A stretch of 41,153 nt of DNA, taken from Candidatus Zixiibacteriota bacterium. Lineage in GTDB: Bacteria; Zixibacteria; MSB-5A5; GN15; FEB-12. The notes under the pieces were generated by a model, which had not been told where the DNA came from, did no database searches, and saw nothing but the letters and a program-made list of their open reading frames with translations. This document shows positions 1 to 8,187 of this stretch, piece after piece. Location of the stretch: the NCBI GenBank assembly GCA_024275255.1, contig JAJRZL010000164.1, forward strand, positions 1 through 41,153, given 5' to 3'. Position 1 is the first letter of the stretch. Each line of letters opens with the position of its first letter. The translations under genes and the position numbers were made by a program.

Positions 1-136
1 CTGGCACCCATAGGTCGAGACATGGAATGTTTTTATTTTTTGTCTATCGGACATACAACCATTCAATCAAAGACGTATCAGGTTCTCGTTTATCATCAAG
101 CATGAATTATACGTAAAGTCGGAAGATAATCAACAG

Positions 137-172
137 GAAAAAATCGGCTCCCATTTTCTGAGAGCCGATTTA
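137..172 (-). terminator. Rho-independent terminator after the M1 peptidase gene
   Basis: On the minus strand a 9-10 bp perfect stem (AAATCGGCTC pairing with GAGCCGATTT, loop about 11 nt) is followed directly by a run of six T. It lies 25 bases past the stop codon at 197 and so ends transcription of the dockerin-bearing peptidase. Positions 1-136 beyond it show no gene or motif I can name. Confidence 0.85.
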
Positions 173-196
173 TATTTTCAAAATACTTTTCTTTTA

Positions 197-2437
197 CTAC
201 TTGCTGACACAGCCTGCCAATGGATCCGGACCACCGCCAAACAAGTAGGAAACAAGGTAAGTAATGTCATTGACATTAATATCACAGGAACCATCGACAT
301 CTGCACTGTTGATTTCACCGGGTGCCGGACCACCACTGAACATGTAGGCAACAAGGTACGTAAGGTCTGCAACATTAACCACACCATTACCATCGACATC
401 ACCGGGCACATAAGCCCCCGGTGCAATATAGATAGTGTACTCAGCCACATCAGTGTACCCGGTTCCCATATCATTCAGAGCCACGGTAAAGGTAAAGTAG
501 CCGGTATCGGGTGTTACACCACTGATTATCCCGCGATTATCAAGGGAATACCCGGAAGGAAGCGATCCACTATCAATAGTCCAGGTATAGGGTCCGGTAC
601 CGCCGCGATAATCCAGTGAATCTTTGTACGACAGATACTGTACGCCATTATCGAGTTCGTCATTAAGAGTAATAATGTGCATGTGCCAGAGCTGCTGTGT
701 TTCATATTTCAGCACCCAATTCATCGGGTCAAGGCTCATCCCGGTGACATCAACGGGAAAGTTGAGCTTAAATCGGGTACGGCGTTTATCGACTTGAAGT
801 GTCAGCGTATCATTGGGACCGGTAACATAGAAATCCACGGGCATGATAAATACCTGCGGATTGGTTGTTTGAATCTGTTCAACATACACATAGACATCAT
901 ATCCGGTACTATCCGAAACTTCCGACCAGTATGACCAATTATAGTTCGGTCGATATTCACCGTGAATCCATTCATCAAAGAACCAGTCAAGCTCAACCCC
1001 GGTAGCCGCTTCAAATACATTCTTGAAATCTTCCGTGGTTGCCGAGGCATATTGATACTGTGAGTTATAGTATGAATGGACACCTTCAAAAAACAGGGAG
1101 TCACCAAGTACCCCTCGTAACATGTGCACCACCCAGGCGCCTTTGTCATAGGACCGTGCGCTGAAAATACCCCACACGTCGGTGGTATCCTGAATATAGA
1201 TTGTTCCCCCGCTTGTTCCCCCAGAGGAAGAAGCCATATCATTCATATAATCATGGTAACTTGCCCAGCCGTCTTTTTCGAGATAATACAACGCTTCGGA
1301 ATACGATGCCCACCCTTCATTGAGCCAGATATCCTGCCATGACTCACAGGTAATCATATCTCCCCACCATTGGTGTGACAACTCATGCACAACCACCGGC
1401 TCTGAAAACCCAAAAGAGCTGCCTGCCATTGATGTCATGGTCTGGTGTTCCATTCCCCCACCCCAGGTGAAATTGGCATGGCCATATTTCTCTTGGGTGA
1501 ATGGATACAAACCGTATTGGTCAGAAAATATGGTTAATGCCTGCGGGGTTATACCATACCGCGGCAATGAATAAGTATAAAACAGGGGAAAAACGGCATT
1601 GACAATCGGCATTGTATCCTGACCACTATTATAAACCCATTCATCATACCATACGGTATAAGCATGAATAGCTACCGAGAATAAATAAGTGACCATCGGA
1701 TAGCGGACACTATAATAAAACGTATGTGTGTTGGCACTGCTGATAACAGTCGAGTCGAGGGTTCCGTTGGAAGCTACGTAATACGTGGTGTCAACTTCGA
1801 TGGCAATATTGAAAGAATCAGCTTTGTCATCCATCCGGTCTTTACAGGGCCACCAGGTACGGGCAAAATATGGCTCGGACAAAGAAGAAATCATTTTGAC
1901 ACCATTGTAGATATCAAATGAAAAAGCCTGGAACCCGCCCTCTGTGGGATGCCCATGATAGTAAAAATCAAACTCAAACTGCTCACCGGTGTTATAGGTG
2001 GCATCGATAATAACTGTCACCACATTATTTGACCGGGTATAGCCCAGTTCTCCCGATGGGGCGATAATAGAATCAACAATCATATTATCATAGAAATCGA
2101 CCTGCACGGACGTCACCCCATCTTCCGCAGCAAGCGCAACAAACTTCACATCACCATAGAGAATTTCCGTGGTATCATTTACCCGGATAAAAATATCATA
2201 GAACAAGACATCATAATTCGTCTGAGTAACATCGGCTTCATTTAACGCATAGTTTGCGACGAAATTCTTCTCGATTCGGGAAGCAACCTTGCCTTCCCAA
2301 AGTTTTTGATGAATGACTGATGGTGGCGCCTGATCCCAATCGACAGCGTCATCGGCGGCTATGGCTGCTATTACAGGGATACAAAAAGCGATAATAAGTG
2401 CGAGGAGTATCCTGGCATGCACGGTTGTAAATCTCAC
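197..2437 (-). CDS. Secreted M1 family zinc metallopeptidase with Ig-like domain and C-terminal dockerin
   Basis: Predicted exported aminopeptidase-type metalloprotease of 746 residues. The GTG start at 2437 is chosen because GGAGGA lies 4 bases upstream; a longer frame to a TTG at 2488 has no such site. A signal peptide covers about residues 1-28 (hydrophobic run ending AAIAA). The zinc site is complete: HELSH at 351-355 and the third ligand Glu at about 374 in NEGWAS. The substrate-binding motif is GGGMEH at 326-331, a variant of GAMEN, and the expected catalytic Tyr is about residue 430 in YDKGAW. A He_PIG-like Ig domain follows at about 592-673, then two dockerin repeats at 677-738 with D-x-D/N-x-N/S calcium loops. 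Family membership is clear from the motifs; whether it is a true aminopeptidase, and what the dockerin binds, is not known. It forms a single-gene unit with its own terminator. Confidence 0.92.
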   Translation of the reverse strand: MRFTTVHARILLALIIAFCIPVIAAIAADDAVDWDQAPPSVIHQKLWEGKVASRIEKNFVANYALNEADVTQTNYDVLFYDIFIRVNDTTEILYGDVKFVALAAEDGVTSVQVDFYDNMIVDSIIAPSGELGYTRSNNVVTVIIDATYNTGEQFEFDFYYHGHPTEGGFQAFSFDIYNGVKMISSLSEPYFARTWWPCKDRMDDKADSFNIAIEVDTTYYVASNGTLDSTVISSANTHTFYYSVRYPMVTYLFSVAIHAYTVWYDEWVYNSGQDTMPIVNAVFPLFYTYSLPRYGITPQALTIFSDQYGLYPFTQEKYGHANFTWGGGMEHQTMTSMAGSSFGFSEPVVVHELSHQWWGDMITCESWQDIWLNEGWASYSEALYYLEKDGWASYHDYMNDMASSSGGTSGGTIYIQDTTDVWGIFSARSYDKGAWVVHMLRGVLGDSLFFEGVHSYYNSQYQYASATTEDFKNVFEAATGVELDWFFDEWIHGEYRPNYNWSYWSEVSDSTGYDVYVYVEQIQTTNPQVFIMPVDFYVTGPNDTLTLQVDKRRTRFKLNFPVDVTGMSLDPMNWVLKYETQQLWHMHIITLNDELDNGVQYLSYKDSLDYRGGTGPYTWTIDSGSLPSGYSLDNRGIISGVTPDTGYFTFTVALNDMGTGYTDVAEYTIYIAPGAYVPGDVDGNGVVNVADLTYLVAYMFSGGPAPGEINSADVDGSCDINVNDITYLVSYLFGGGPDPLAGCVSK

Positions 2438-2544
2438 GAGTTCCTCCAGAAAAGAACAATTATGTACTATACTGTTGATTACATACAAAAAACTCAGAGC
2501 TGCCAGTAAACATTGAAACTATTGCGCTCCAAGTCTTATGTATA

Positions 2545-2572
2545 AAGGTATAAAATATACTTGTTTTGTCAA
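2545..2572 (-). promoter_or_regulatory. Candidate promoter of the M1 peptidase gene
   Basis: On the minus strand a perfect TTGACA (2567-2572) is followed after 16 bases by TACCTT (2545-2550), a weak -10. The leader to the GTG start would be about 100 nt. The -35 is strong and the -10 poor, so this is tentative. Confidence 0.33.
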
Positions 2573-2660
2573 GGTTTTTACTCTTTTTCCTCTTTACCAA
2601 CTATTTCTATTATTAAATACGGCATGTAAGAATCGATTATTTAGCAGGTTTATCTATTCC

Positions 2661-2696
2661 GAAAAAAAGAGTCGCCGTTAGTTACCTAACAGCGAC
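2661..2696 (-). terminator. Terminator after the BACON-dockerin gene
   Basis: The minus strand reads GTCGCTGTTA, a 6-base loop, then TAACGGCGAC (ten pairs with one G-U), followed by TCTTTTTTT. It begins 28 bases beyond the stop at 2724. Confidence 0.85.
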
Positions 2697-2723
2697 CCAG
2701 CCAACAAAGTGTATGTTATCTTC

Positions 2724-5072
2724 TTACTTGAATGGATTCCCACAAGGTATGGGACCACTTTCAAAGAAGTAATGAACGAAATACGTCAAATCTTCGATAT
2801 TCACTGTATGGTCACAGTTGAGATCACCAACAAAATATTCCGGCTCCGGTCCCGGTCCACTCTGGAAGAGGTAATCAACAAAATAGGTCAGGTCCGAAAC
2901 ATCAATGACCCCGTCATAATTCATATCACCATGGAACCGCCATACCCGGAACAAGAGGTCAACCTTCACCGGGCTGTTCGATGCCACGGTTGAAGTGACA
3001 AAGAAAGAATCAGGGTATTCACCAAAGAGATACCCGGTGGCATCGGCATTAATACTTACCCCTTTCGGATTTGTACCGGAGGAGTCAGAAGGTGTCATCC
3101 AGGGAACATCTTCGACAATCGCCCAATCCATACAACCGCCAAACTTGTTGTGAATTTCCAAAGCGCTCGGTGGTACCGGACCGGAATTTTCCTGAGCCGG
3201 TATCACAAAGCTGTAGCGGGAAAGATGGATTTCCGGTGTTTCCGTACCCGGAATCACCTCGTATTTCACAATCAATGTTTCAGGATTGTTGATTGCCTTC
3301 TGGGCAACGATTTCTATCGTATCAAAATACACCCCAACAGGTAAATTAAGATAAGCGGAACGGGCAATTACCAGACCGGGCGCTTCATTGGAGATAGCGG
3401 TCAGTTCAAACAAATCGGACTCATAGACCAAATCAAATGTCATCGGGTCGTCACCACCGACATTCAACACCTGGAATAATGCTGTCGGGGGATCGACACC
3501 GGCACCCATCTCACATTCATATAAAGTGAACCGGAGCGTATCGGTTGTCAGGTTTATTTGTGCCGGGTTGTCCACCAGGTGGAACTGGAATACCACCGGG
3601 AACGGCGAGTTGATAGCCTCGTTGGAATAGACCCACAAAGTATCAAAGTAATCATCACCCGCGCTGCCACCAGTTAGTTTGAACGTCACTTCCACATCCT
3701 GCGGAGCAACCCCGGAGTCAGGATTCATCGTAAAGAGACGAGGTGAATTTTCTTCAAGCCAGAAGTTCATCGTACCGGCACCGCCATTTTTGACCAGTAT
3801 CGTCCGCGGGTCAACTTCACTGACACCGGTCGGCACCACGACAAAATTAAATGCGGAATCGACTTCAATAATCGGTAAGTCGGATCCAATAGATAGTGAC
3901 ACCATCACCGATTCAGGGCTGTTGGTGGCATTGGGATCGGAAATAACGATATAATCCGTATAATTTCCAAACGGTAAACCGGTAATATCAACCGACACCG
4001 TCACATCAACCGAATCAACACCGGATGTTGGTGACAATGACAGCCAGCTTTCACTATTCGTAGCAGTCCAGTTTAGTGTTTGTCCGCCATTGTTGTAAAT
4101 AGTCAGGATTTTATCACCCGGGTTTGCGCCCCCGGCAATGGCATTGAAGAAAAACTCCGTCGGGGTAACCCCGATAACCGGTGGTGGTTCTTCTACGGTC
4201 ATGGTTACTTTCACCCAGAGCGGCGAATTGTTTGCCTGTCCGGATTCTACCATGATAGAATCAATATATGTTCCTGCTGCAAGACCGATAGTATTGGGCA
4301 GCACCGTAATTTGCTGGGTAGTCGTTCCGGTAATGGGGCTGACGATAATCCAGGGAATATTTTCCACCAGGTTGAAATTGAGTGCGATGCCATCTGAGGC
4401 AACAGTGAAAGTCTGTGGTGGAGGAGTGCTCCCGTTTTCGATAGCATCAAAATGCAGCGAATCGGGGTTAACTATCAAGTTTGCCATGGAACAGGCAGTA
4501 TCACGAATGACAATTCTCCCGGTCCAGTACGGTACATATTCCGCGTTACCGGTTGTTACAAACTTCAACAAACTACTTGGGCTGAACAACAATGTATCCA
4601 GCACAATAGAATCACAAACCTGCCAGTCAGATAAGGTGAAATAATAACTTGCCCAAAGCTGGCGGGTCGGGTTGGCAGTGACACCGGCGCCAAAAATAAC
4701 CGCGGCGCCAAAGATAAACCGCTGGTTCGTGTTGGTCAGGTTAATATCATCGTCTTCATAGAAAAACGGACCAATATCAAAACCGGCATCAGTCATTGGT
4801 GATGCAACCGCACTATCCATCTGCAAATTCGAGTTTTCCCAGGCAAAACCCGAGGATACACCAATGATACTGTTGGCATCATCAAAAACCCATAAATCTG
4901 CCTGAACCTGCAACTGATTAGTCGTATAATCCGGAGTTACTGAAAATACTATTTCGATAGTATCGGCAGCACCAAGATCATCGGGGTCCTGAGTAAACTG
5001 TGCCTGTACAGGCAGCGCCAAAGCAAGTATTCCACACAGCAAGGTAAGGAAAAAGACATTACGAAATTTCAT
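2724..5072 (-). CDS. Secreted multidomain protein: cohesin-like N-terminus, tandem BACON/Ig-like repeats, C-terminal dockerin
   Basis: A 782-residue exported protein of unknown function. The ATG at 5072 has GGAGG 8 bases upstream, and residues 1-24 form a signal peptide (ending PVQAQ). Residues 25-200 look like a cohesin-type beta sandwich, by pattern only: alternating beta strands, an ADLWVFDD strand, and no enzyme motif. From about 200 to 710 come five repeats of roughly 100 residues, each with a NSP/NNP turn before the last strand and a WLSLSP or WIIVSP-type segment, as in BACON domains. The last 69 residues are two dockerin repeats starting GDMNYDG and GDLNCDH. No catalytic residues are visible, so an adhesive, structural or scaffold role is the likeliest inference. 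The gene stands alone between terminators. Confidence 0.85.
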   Translation of the reverse strand: MKFRNVFFLTLLCGILALALPVQAQFTQDPDDLGAADTIEIVFSVTPDYTTNQLQVQADLWVFDDANSIIGVSSGFAWENSNLQMDSAVASPMTDAGFDIGPFFYEDDDINLTNTNQRFIFGAAVIFGAGVTANPTRQLWASYYFTLSDWQVCDSIVLDTLLFSPSSLLKFVTTGNAEYVPYWTGRIVIRDTACSMANLIVNPDSLHFDAIENGSTPPPQTFTVASDGIALNFNLVENIPWIIVSPITGTTTQQITVLPNTIGLAAGTYIDSIMVESGQANNSPLWVKVTMTVEEPPPVIGVTPTEFFFNAIAGGANPGDKILTIYNNGGQTLNWTATNSESWLSLSPTSGVDSVDVTVSVDITGLPFGNYTDYIVISDPNATNSPESVMVSLSIGSDLPIIEVDSAFNFVVVPTGVSEVDPRTILVKNGGAGTMNFWLEENSPRLFTMNPDSGVAPQDVEVTFKLTGGSAGDDYFDTLWVYSNEAINSPFPVVFQFHLVDNPAQINLTTDTLRFTLYECEMGAGVDPPTALFQVLNVGGDDPMTFDLVYESDLFELTAISNEAPGLVIARSAYLNLPVGVYFDTIEIVAQKAINNPETLIVKYEVIPGTETPEIHLSRYSFVIPAQENSGPVPPSALEIHNKFGGCMDWAIVEDVPWMTPSDSSGTNPKGVSINADATGYLFGEYPDSFFVTSTVASNSPVKVDLLFRVWRFHGDMNYDGVIDVSDLTYFVDYLFQSGPGPEPEYFVGDLNCDHTVNIEDLTYFVHYFFESGPIPCGNPFK

Positions 5073-5476
5073 TATTTCGCCTCCATGCAGCTTAAATGAA
5101 TTATGTGTTGTTTTTCTTCATATATAAAAGATAAGTCAATAGCTACGTGATATTTTAAGTAAATAAAAAAGTGGTGAATAAGATTATCCCGTACCAATAT
5201 CGTCCCAAGCATTGAAATCAAACTCCCGTTACACGTCAACTCTTGTACCTGCCGAACCCCAGGGATTGGAGTAAACACCTGTTTTCTATCTCCTTCCCAC
5301 TGAGCCACCAACTATACGATTATTTCATCATGCGTTAGTCGTAAATGAAGTCACAAGGTTGACGTCCAAAAGATCATCGACCCAACAACCACAATATAGG
5401 AAAGAATAGTACCAACTGTCAAGTCAAAATGTCGTTAGCAGTTCATTACCCCAAGAGCTGCAACGACATAAAAGAT
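5073..5476. other. Intergenic region between the BACON-dockerin gene and lon
   Basis: About 400 bases that hold the lon terminator at the high-coordinate end. The rest shows no convincing gene. A TTGACT on the minus strand near 5134-5139 could be a -35 element for the gene starting at 5072, but no good -10 follows at the right distance. A patch at about 5230-5310 has tRNA-like words but does not fold as a tRNA. Confidence 0.5.
5425..5469 (-). terminator. Probable terminator after lon
   Basis: On the minus strand ATGTCGTT-GCAG pairs with CTGC-AACGAC-AT (about 12 pairs, one bulged A, loop about 16 nt), and the 3' arm runs into ATTTTGACTT. The stem starts 8 bases past the stop at 5477. The U-tract is short, so confidence is moderate. 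Confidence 0.6.
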
Positions 5477-7984
5477 TTAACGTTCCTTCTTTCCTGTTTT
5501 TTTCGCTGTTGAAGTCGAGCGTTTTTTTGATGTACGTGTCTTTCTTTTCCGAGCTTTCTCAATCTCTTCGGCAAATATCTTCTCTAATGTGTATGATGAC
5601 GGGGTAAAATCAAGCAGGCACAACTCAAAAAGTTCATCAACCCGCTCAATATACGTTAACTTGGTTTTACGGAGAATCTCTCTCGGTAAGTCCTTGACAT
5701 CTTTTGCATTCTCTTTCGGCAACGCTACATGGTAAATCCCCGCGCGATATGCTGCCGAGACTTTCTCTTTAATCCCCCCCACCGGTAACACTCTTCCCCG
5801 CAACGTAACCTCGCCGGTTACCGCAATGTCATTCCGAATAGGACGTTCAGCCATGACCGATGCAATCACCAGGCAGACCGTTACCCCGGCTGACGGGCCA
5901 TCCTTGGGAATCGCACCGGAGGGAAAATGGATATGAATGTCAAAATCATTAAAGTCCGAGAAATCAATACCAAGCACATCAGCTTTCGAGCGAACATAAG
6001 AATGCGCCGCCTGTATCGACTCCCGCATCACTTCACCCAGTGAACCGGTTGTGGTTATCTGCCCATCTCCCTTCATTTTCAAGCCTTCAATAAACATGAG
6101 ATCACCACCGGCACCGGTCCATGCCAGCCCGGCAGCGGTTCCGATTTCGGGTGAACTGACCGCACGTTCCGGTATGTATATCGCCGGTCCAAGGAATGTT
6201 TCAAGATTCTTCTCACTGATAGTCCATGATTTTTTTGGTTTCTCTGATTTCGCCAGGGCAATCTTTCGGCAAATCTTTTCAATCTGCTGGGAGAACCCCA
6301 ACAAACCGGCTTCCATCGTGTAGTTCGTAATGATTTTTGCCAGCACCTTATCGGAAAACTTAACTTCCGAACGCAACAAACCATGCTTCTGAAGCAGACG
6401 GGGAATGATATACTTTTTGGAAATGACAATCTTTTCTTTTTCGATATATCCCGGTAATTCGATAATTTCAAATCGTGGGATAAACTGCTCCGGTATCTCC
6501 TCGAATGTCCGCACGGAACAGATAAAAAACACTTTACTCAAATCAAACGGCACCCCGATATACCGGTCGAGAAACTTGGAGTTCCAGCGGGTATCGATAG
6601 CTTCCAGAAGTGCCATATTGAGAGAGGAATCGTTATCCATGTTAAAATAATCAATATCCTCTATCAACACCACCGGATCGCAGGTCCCGGCTTCCCGCAA
6701 TGTTCTGATTATCTTGCCCGGCATAGCGCCAAGGAATGTTCGAGGGGAGCCTTTTAGTTCGGTCACATCGGAAATTCCTCCCACAGAAATCCGAATGAGC
6801 TTTTTCCCAAGGGCATTGGCAATGGCTTTCGCCAGCGATGCTTTCCCCGTACCGGGTGCACCAACAAGACACAGGGTAGGACCTTCGTTTATCCCTCCCA
6901 TCAACTTGCGCACCGACAACCGCTGCAGGATTTGTTCTTTTAACATGACCGGTCCGTAATACTGAGAAGAAAGCACTTTGGAAGCATCAGAAATTTGATA
7001 GTCCTCCGGTTTGCATTTCCCCCAGGGCAGAGATAGTATCCAGTTCAGGTAATTCTTGGTGACACCATATTCTGCCGATGCCGGCGGTAACTGGGTGAGC
7101 CTGTCGATTTCAATATTTGCCCGGGCGACTACTTCTGCCGGTAAACCGGTCATATTTTTCATAATATGCCGAAAACGATTCGCTTCCCGTTCCTCGGAAA
7201 AATCCTCACCGAGCTGACGCCGGATTTCATATAATTGCTGCTGAAGATACTGCCGTCGCGTGGCTTCTTCTATATTCTTTTCCACATTTTGTTCAATCCT
7301 GCGGGCAGTGGCAACCTTGTTCAGTTCCGTGTTGAGGTAAAACAACAACCTGTCGTATCTCATGTTCAGATTGATCGTTTCGAGTATTTCCTGTTTTGCC
7401 GTGAGTGGAAAATGAAAGGTTGATGCCACTCGGTCGGCAAACAGTGAAGGGTCGTCCTGGTCCAGTTTCAACACGAAAAGCTGTTCCGAAGAATAGATAG
7501 GGTCAAGATGGACAATTTCATTGATAATAGACAGGACCTCGTTGATTTTGTCCTTTATCCCCCGCTTTATGGATGTCGGTGTTTGTATGTCATGGGCAAT
7601 TACCGTGATAAACGGCTCACGACTCAGGATAGTATTAATAGCAACCCGACGTTGCCCTTCGATAGTGACTGAGAGCGATTCCCCCAAGCCCTTTTTATAA
7701 TCACGAGGAACAGCTATCACCCCAACCTGATGAACCCCCTCTCCGTTTCCATCATCATTCGGATCAGCATTTGAAAACGAAGCTACGAACTCCTGTTTTT
7801 TTTCAAGACAGTAGTTGATGAGCCTGAGATTTTCGGGGCGTCCGACCTGAAGAGTCATAATCATACCGGGAAATAGTACTCCGGTTCGCAAGGGTAACAG
7901 CGGGTATTGTTTTTCCGTATCTGTTACAACAATCGGAATCCGGTTTTTTGATTTTATGATAATATTATCCGTTTTTTTCTGCAC
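5477..7984 (-). CDS. lon: Lon family (S16) protease homologue with degenerate AAA+ motifs
   Basis: Lon-like protein of 835 residues from a GTG at 7984, which has AGG 9 bases upstream; a TTG at 7993 adds three residues but sits directly against the AGG. Domain order is that of full Lon: N-domain (about 25-215), coiled-coil linker (225-300), AAA+ module (320-600), peptidase (605-795). The peptidase dyad is intact: Ser698 in PKDGPSAG and Lys739 in GGIKEK. The ATPase site is not: Walker A reads GAPGTGKAS (Ala382 where Thr is expected), Walker B reads VVLIEDID instead of LLDEID, the sensor 1 Asn is missing (CSVRTFEEIP), and the sensor 2 Arg is replaced (TMEAGLLGF for TREAGVRGL). The Arg-finger position (Arg504) is kept. 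The last 27 residues are Lys/Arg/Ser/Thr-rich. Family membership is certain. Whether it hydrolyses ATP is doubtful, and it may be a second, specialised Lon. Confidence 0.93.
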   Translation of the reverse strand: MQKKTDNIIIKSKNRIPIVVTDTEKQYPLLPLRTGVLFPGMIMTLQVGRPENLRLINYCLEKKQEFVASFSNADPNDDGNGEGVHQVGVIAVPRDYKKGLGESLSVTIEGQRRVAINTILSREPFITVIAHDIQTPTSIKRGIKDKINEVLSIINEIVHLDPIYSSEQLFVLKLDQDDPSLFADRVASTFHFPLTAKQEILETINLNMRYDRLLFYLNTELNKVATARRIEQNVEKNIEEATRRQYLQQQLYEIRRQLGEDFSEEREANRFRHIMKNMTGLPAEVVARANIEIDRLTQLPPASAEYGVTKNYLNWILSLPWGKCKPEDYQISDASKVLSSQYYGPVMLKEQILQRLSVRKLMGGINEGPTLCLVGAPGTGKASLAKAIANALGKKLIRISVGGISDVTELKGSPRTFLGAMPGKIIRTLREAGTCDPVVLIEDIDYFNMDNDSSLNMALLEAIDTRWNSKFLDRYIGVPFDLSKVFFICSVRTFEEIPEQFIPRFEIIELPGYIEKEKIVISKKYIIPRLLQKHGLLRSEVKFSDKVLAKIITNYTMEAGLLGFSQQIEKICRKIALAKSEKPKKSWTISEKNLETFLGPAIYIPERAVSSPEIGTAAGLAWTGAGGDLMFIEGLKMKGDGQITTTGSLGEVMRESIQAAHSYVRSKADVLGIDFSDFNDFDIHIHFPSGAIPKDGPSAGVTVCLVIASVMAERPIRNDIAVTGEVTLRGRVLPVGGIKEKVSAAYRAGIYHVALPKENAKDVKDLPREILRKTKLTYIERVDELFELCLLDFTPSSYTLEKIFAEEIEKARKRKTRTSKKRSTSTAKKTGKKER

Positions 7985-8091
7985 GCTATGCAACCTATAA
8001 TTAGATAGTTCTTTTTGGCAAGGTGGCGTAAAAACAACGGAGTGTCAATTTTAATTTATACTCCCGCAAATGATTGTATCCACACCACAGC

Positions 8092-8127
8092 AAAAAAACA
8101 GCGGGCAGATAAAGATAATCTACCCGC
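8092..8127 (-). terminator. Terminator after the helicase gene
   Basis: Minus strand: GCGGGTAGAT, a 7-base loop, ATCTGCCCGC (ten pairs, one G-U), then TGTTTTTTTG. It lies 60 bases past the stop at 8188 and upstream of lon, so lon must be transcribed separately. A perfect TTGACA on the minus strand at 8043-8048 is a possible -35 for lon, though no good -10 follows. Confidence 0.9.
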
Positions 8128-8187
8128 CGTAGGGGGAAAGTGGACAAGGGAATTTTTTATTCCGGCAGTCAGGCAACCGCTAACCTC

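Noticed and set aside
4138-4644. 168-codon open frame on the plus strand inside the BACON-dockerin gene
   Set aside because: Antisense to a repeat protein with clear domains and signal peptide; no ribosome site.
5072-5311. Open frame of 79 codons on the minus strand upstream of the BACON-dockerin gene
   Set aside because: Composition is unlike a protein of this genome, it has no convincing ribosome site, and its end overlaps the start of the real gene.
5225-5312. tRNA-like words on the minus strand (GGTGGCTCAGTGGG and GGGGTTCG)
   Set aside because: No acceptor stem, anticodon arm or proper five-base T-arm can be folded around them, and spacing is wrong; treated as chance.
7994-8091. CIRCE or heat-shock operator upstream of lon
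   Set aside because: Only a TTGACA is visible; no inverted repeat of the CIRCE type and no sigma-32-like pair.
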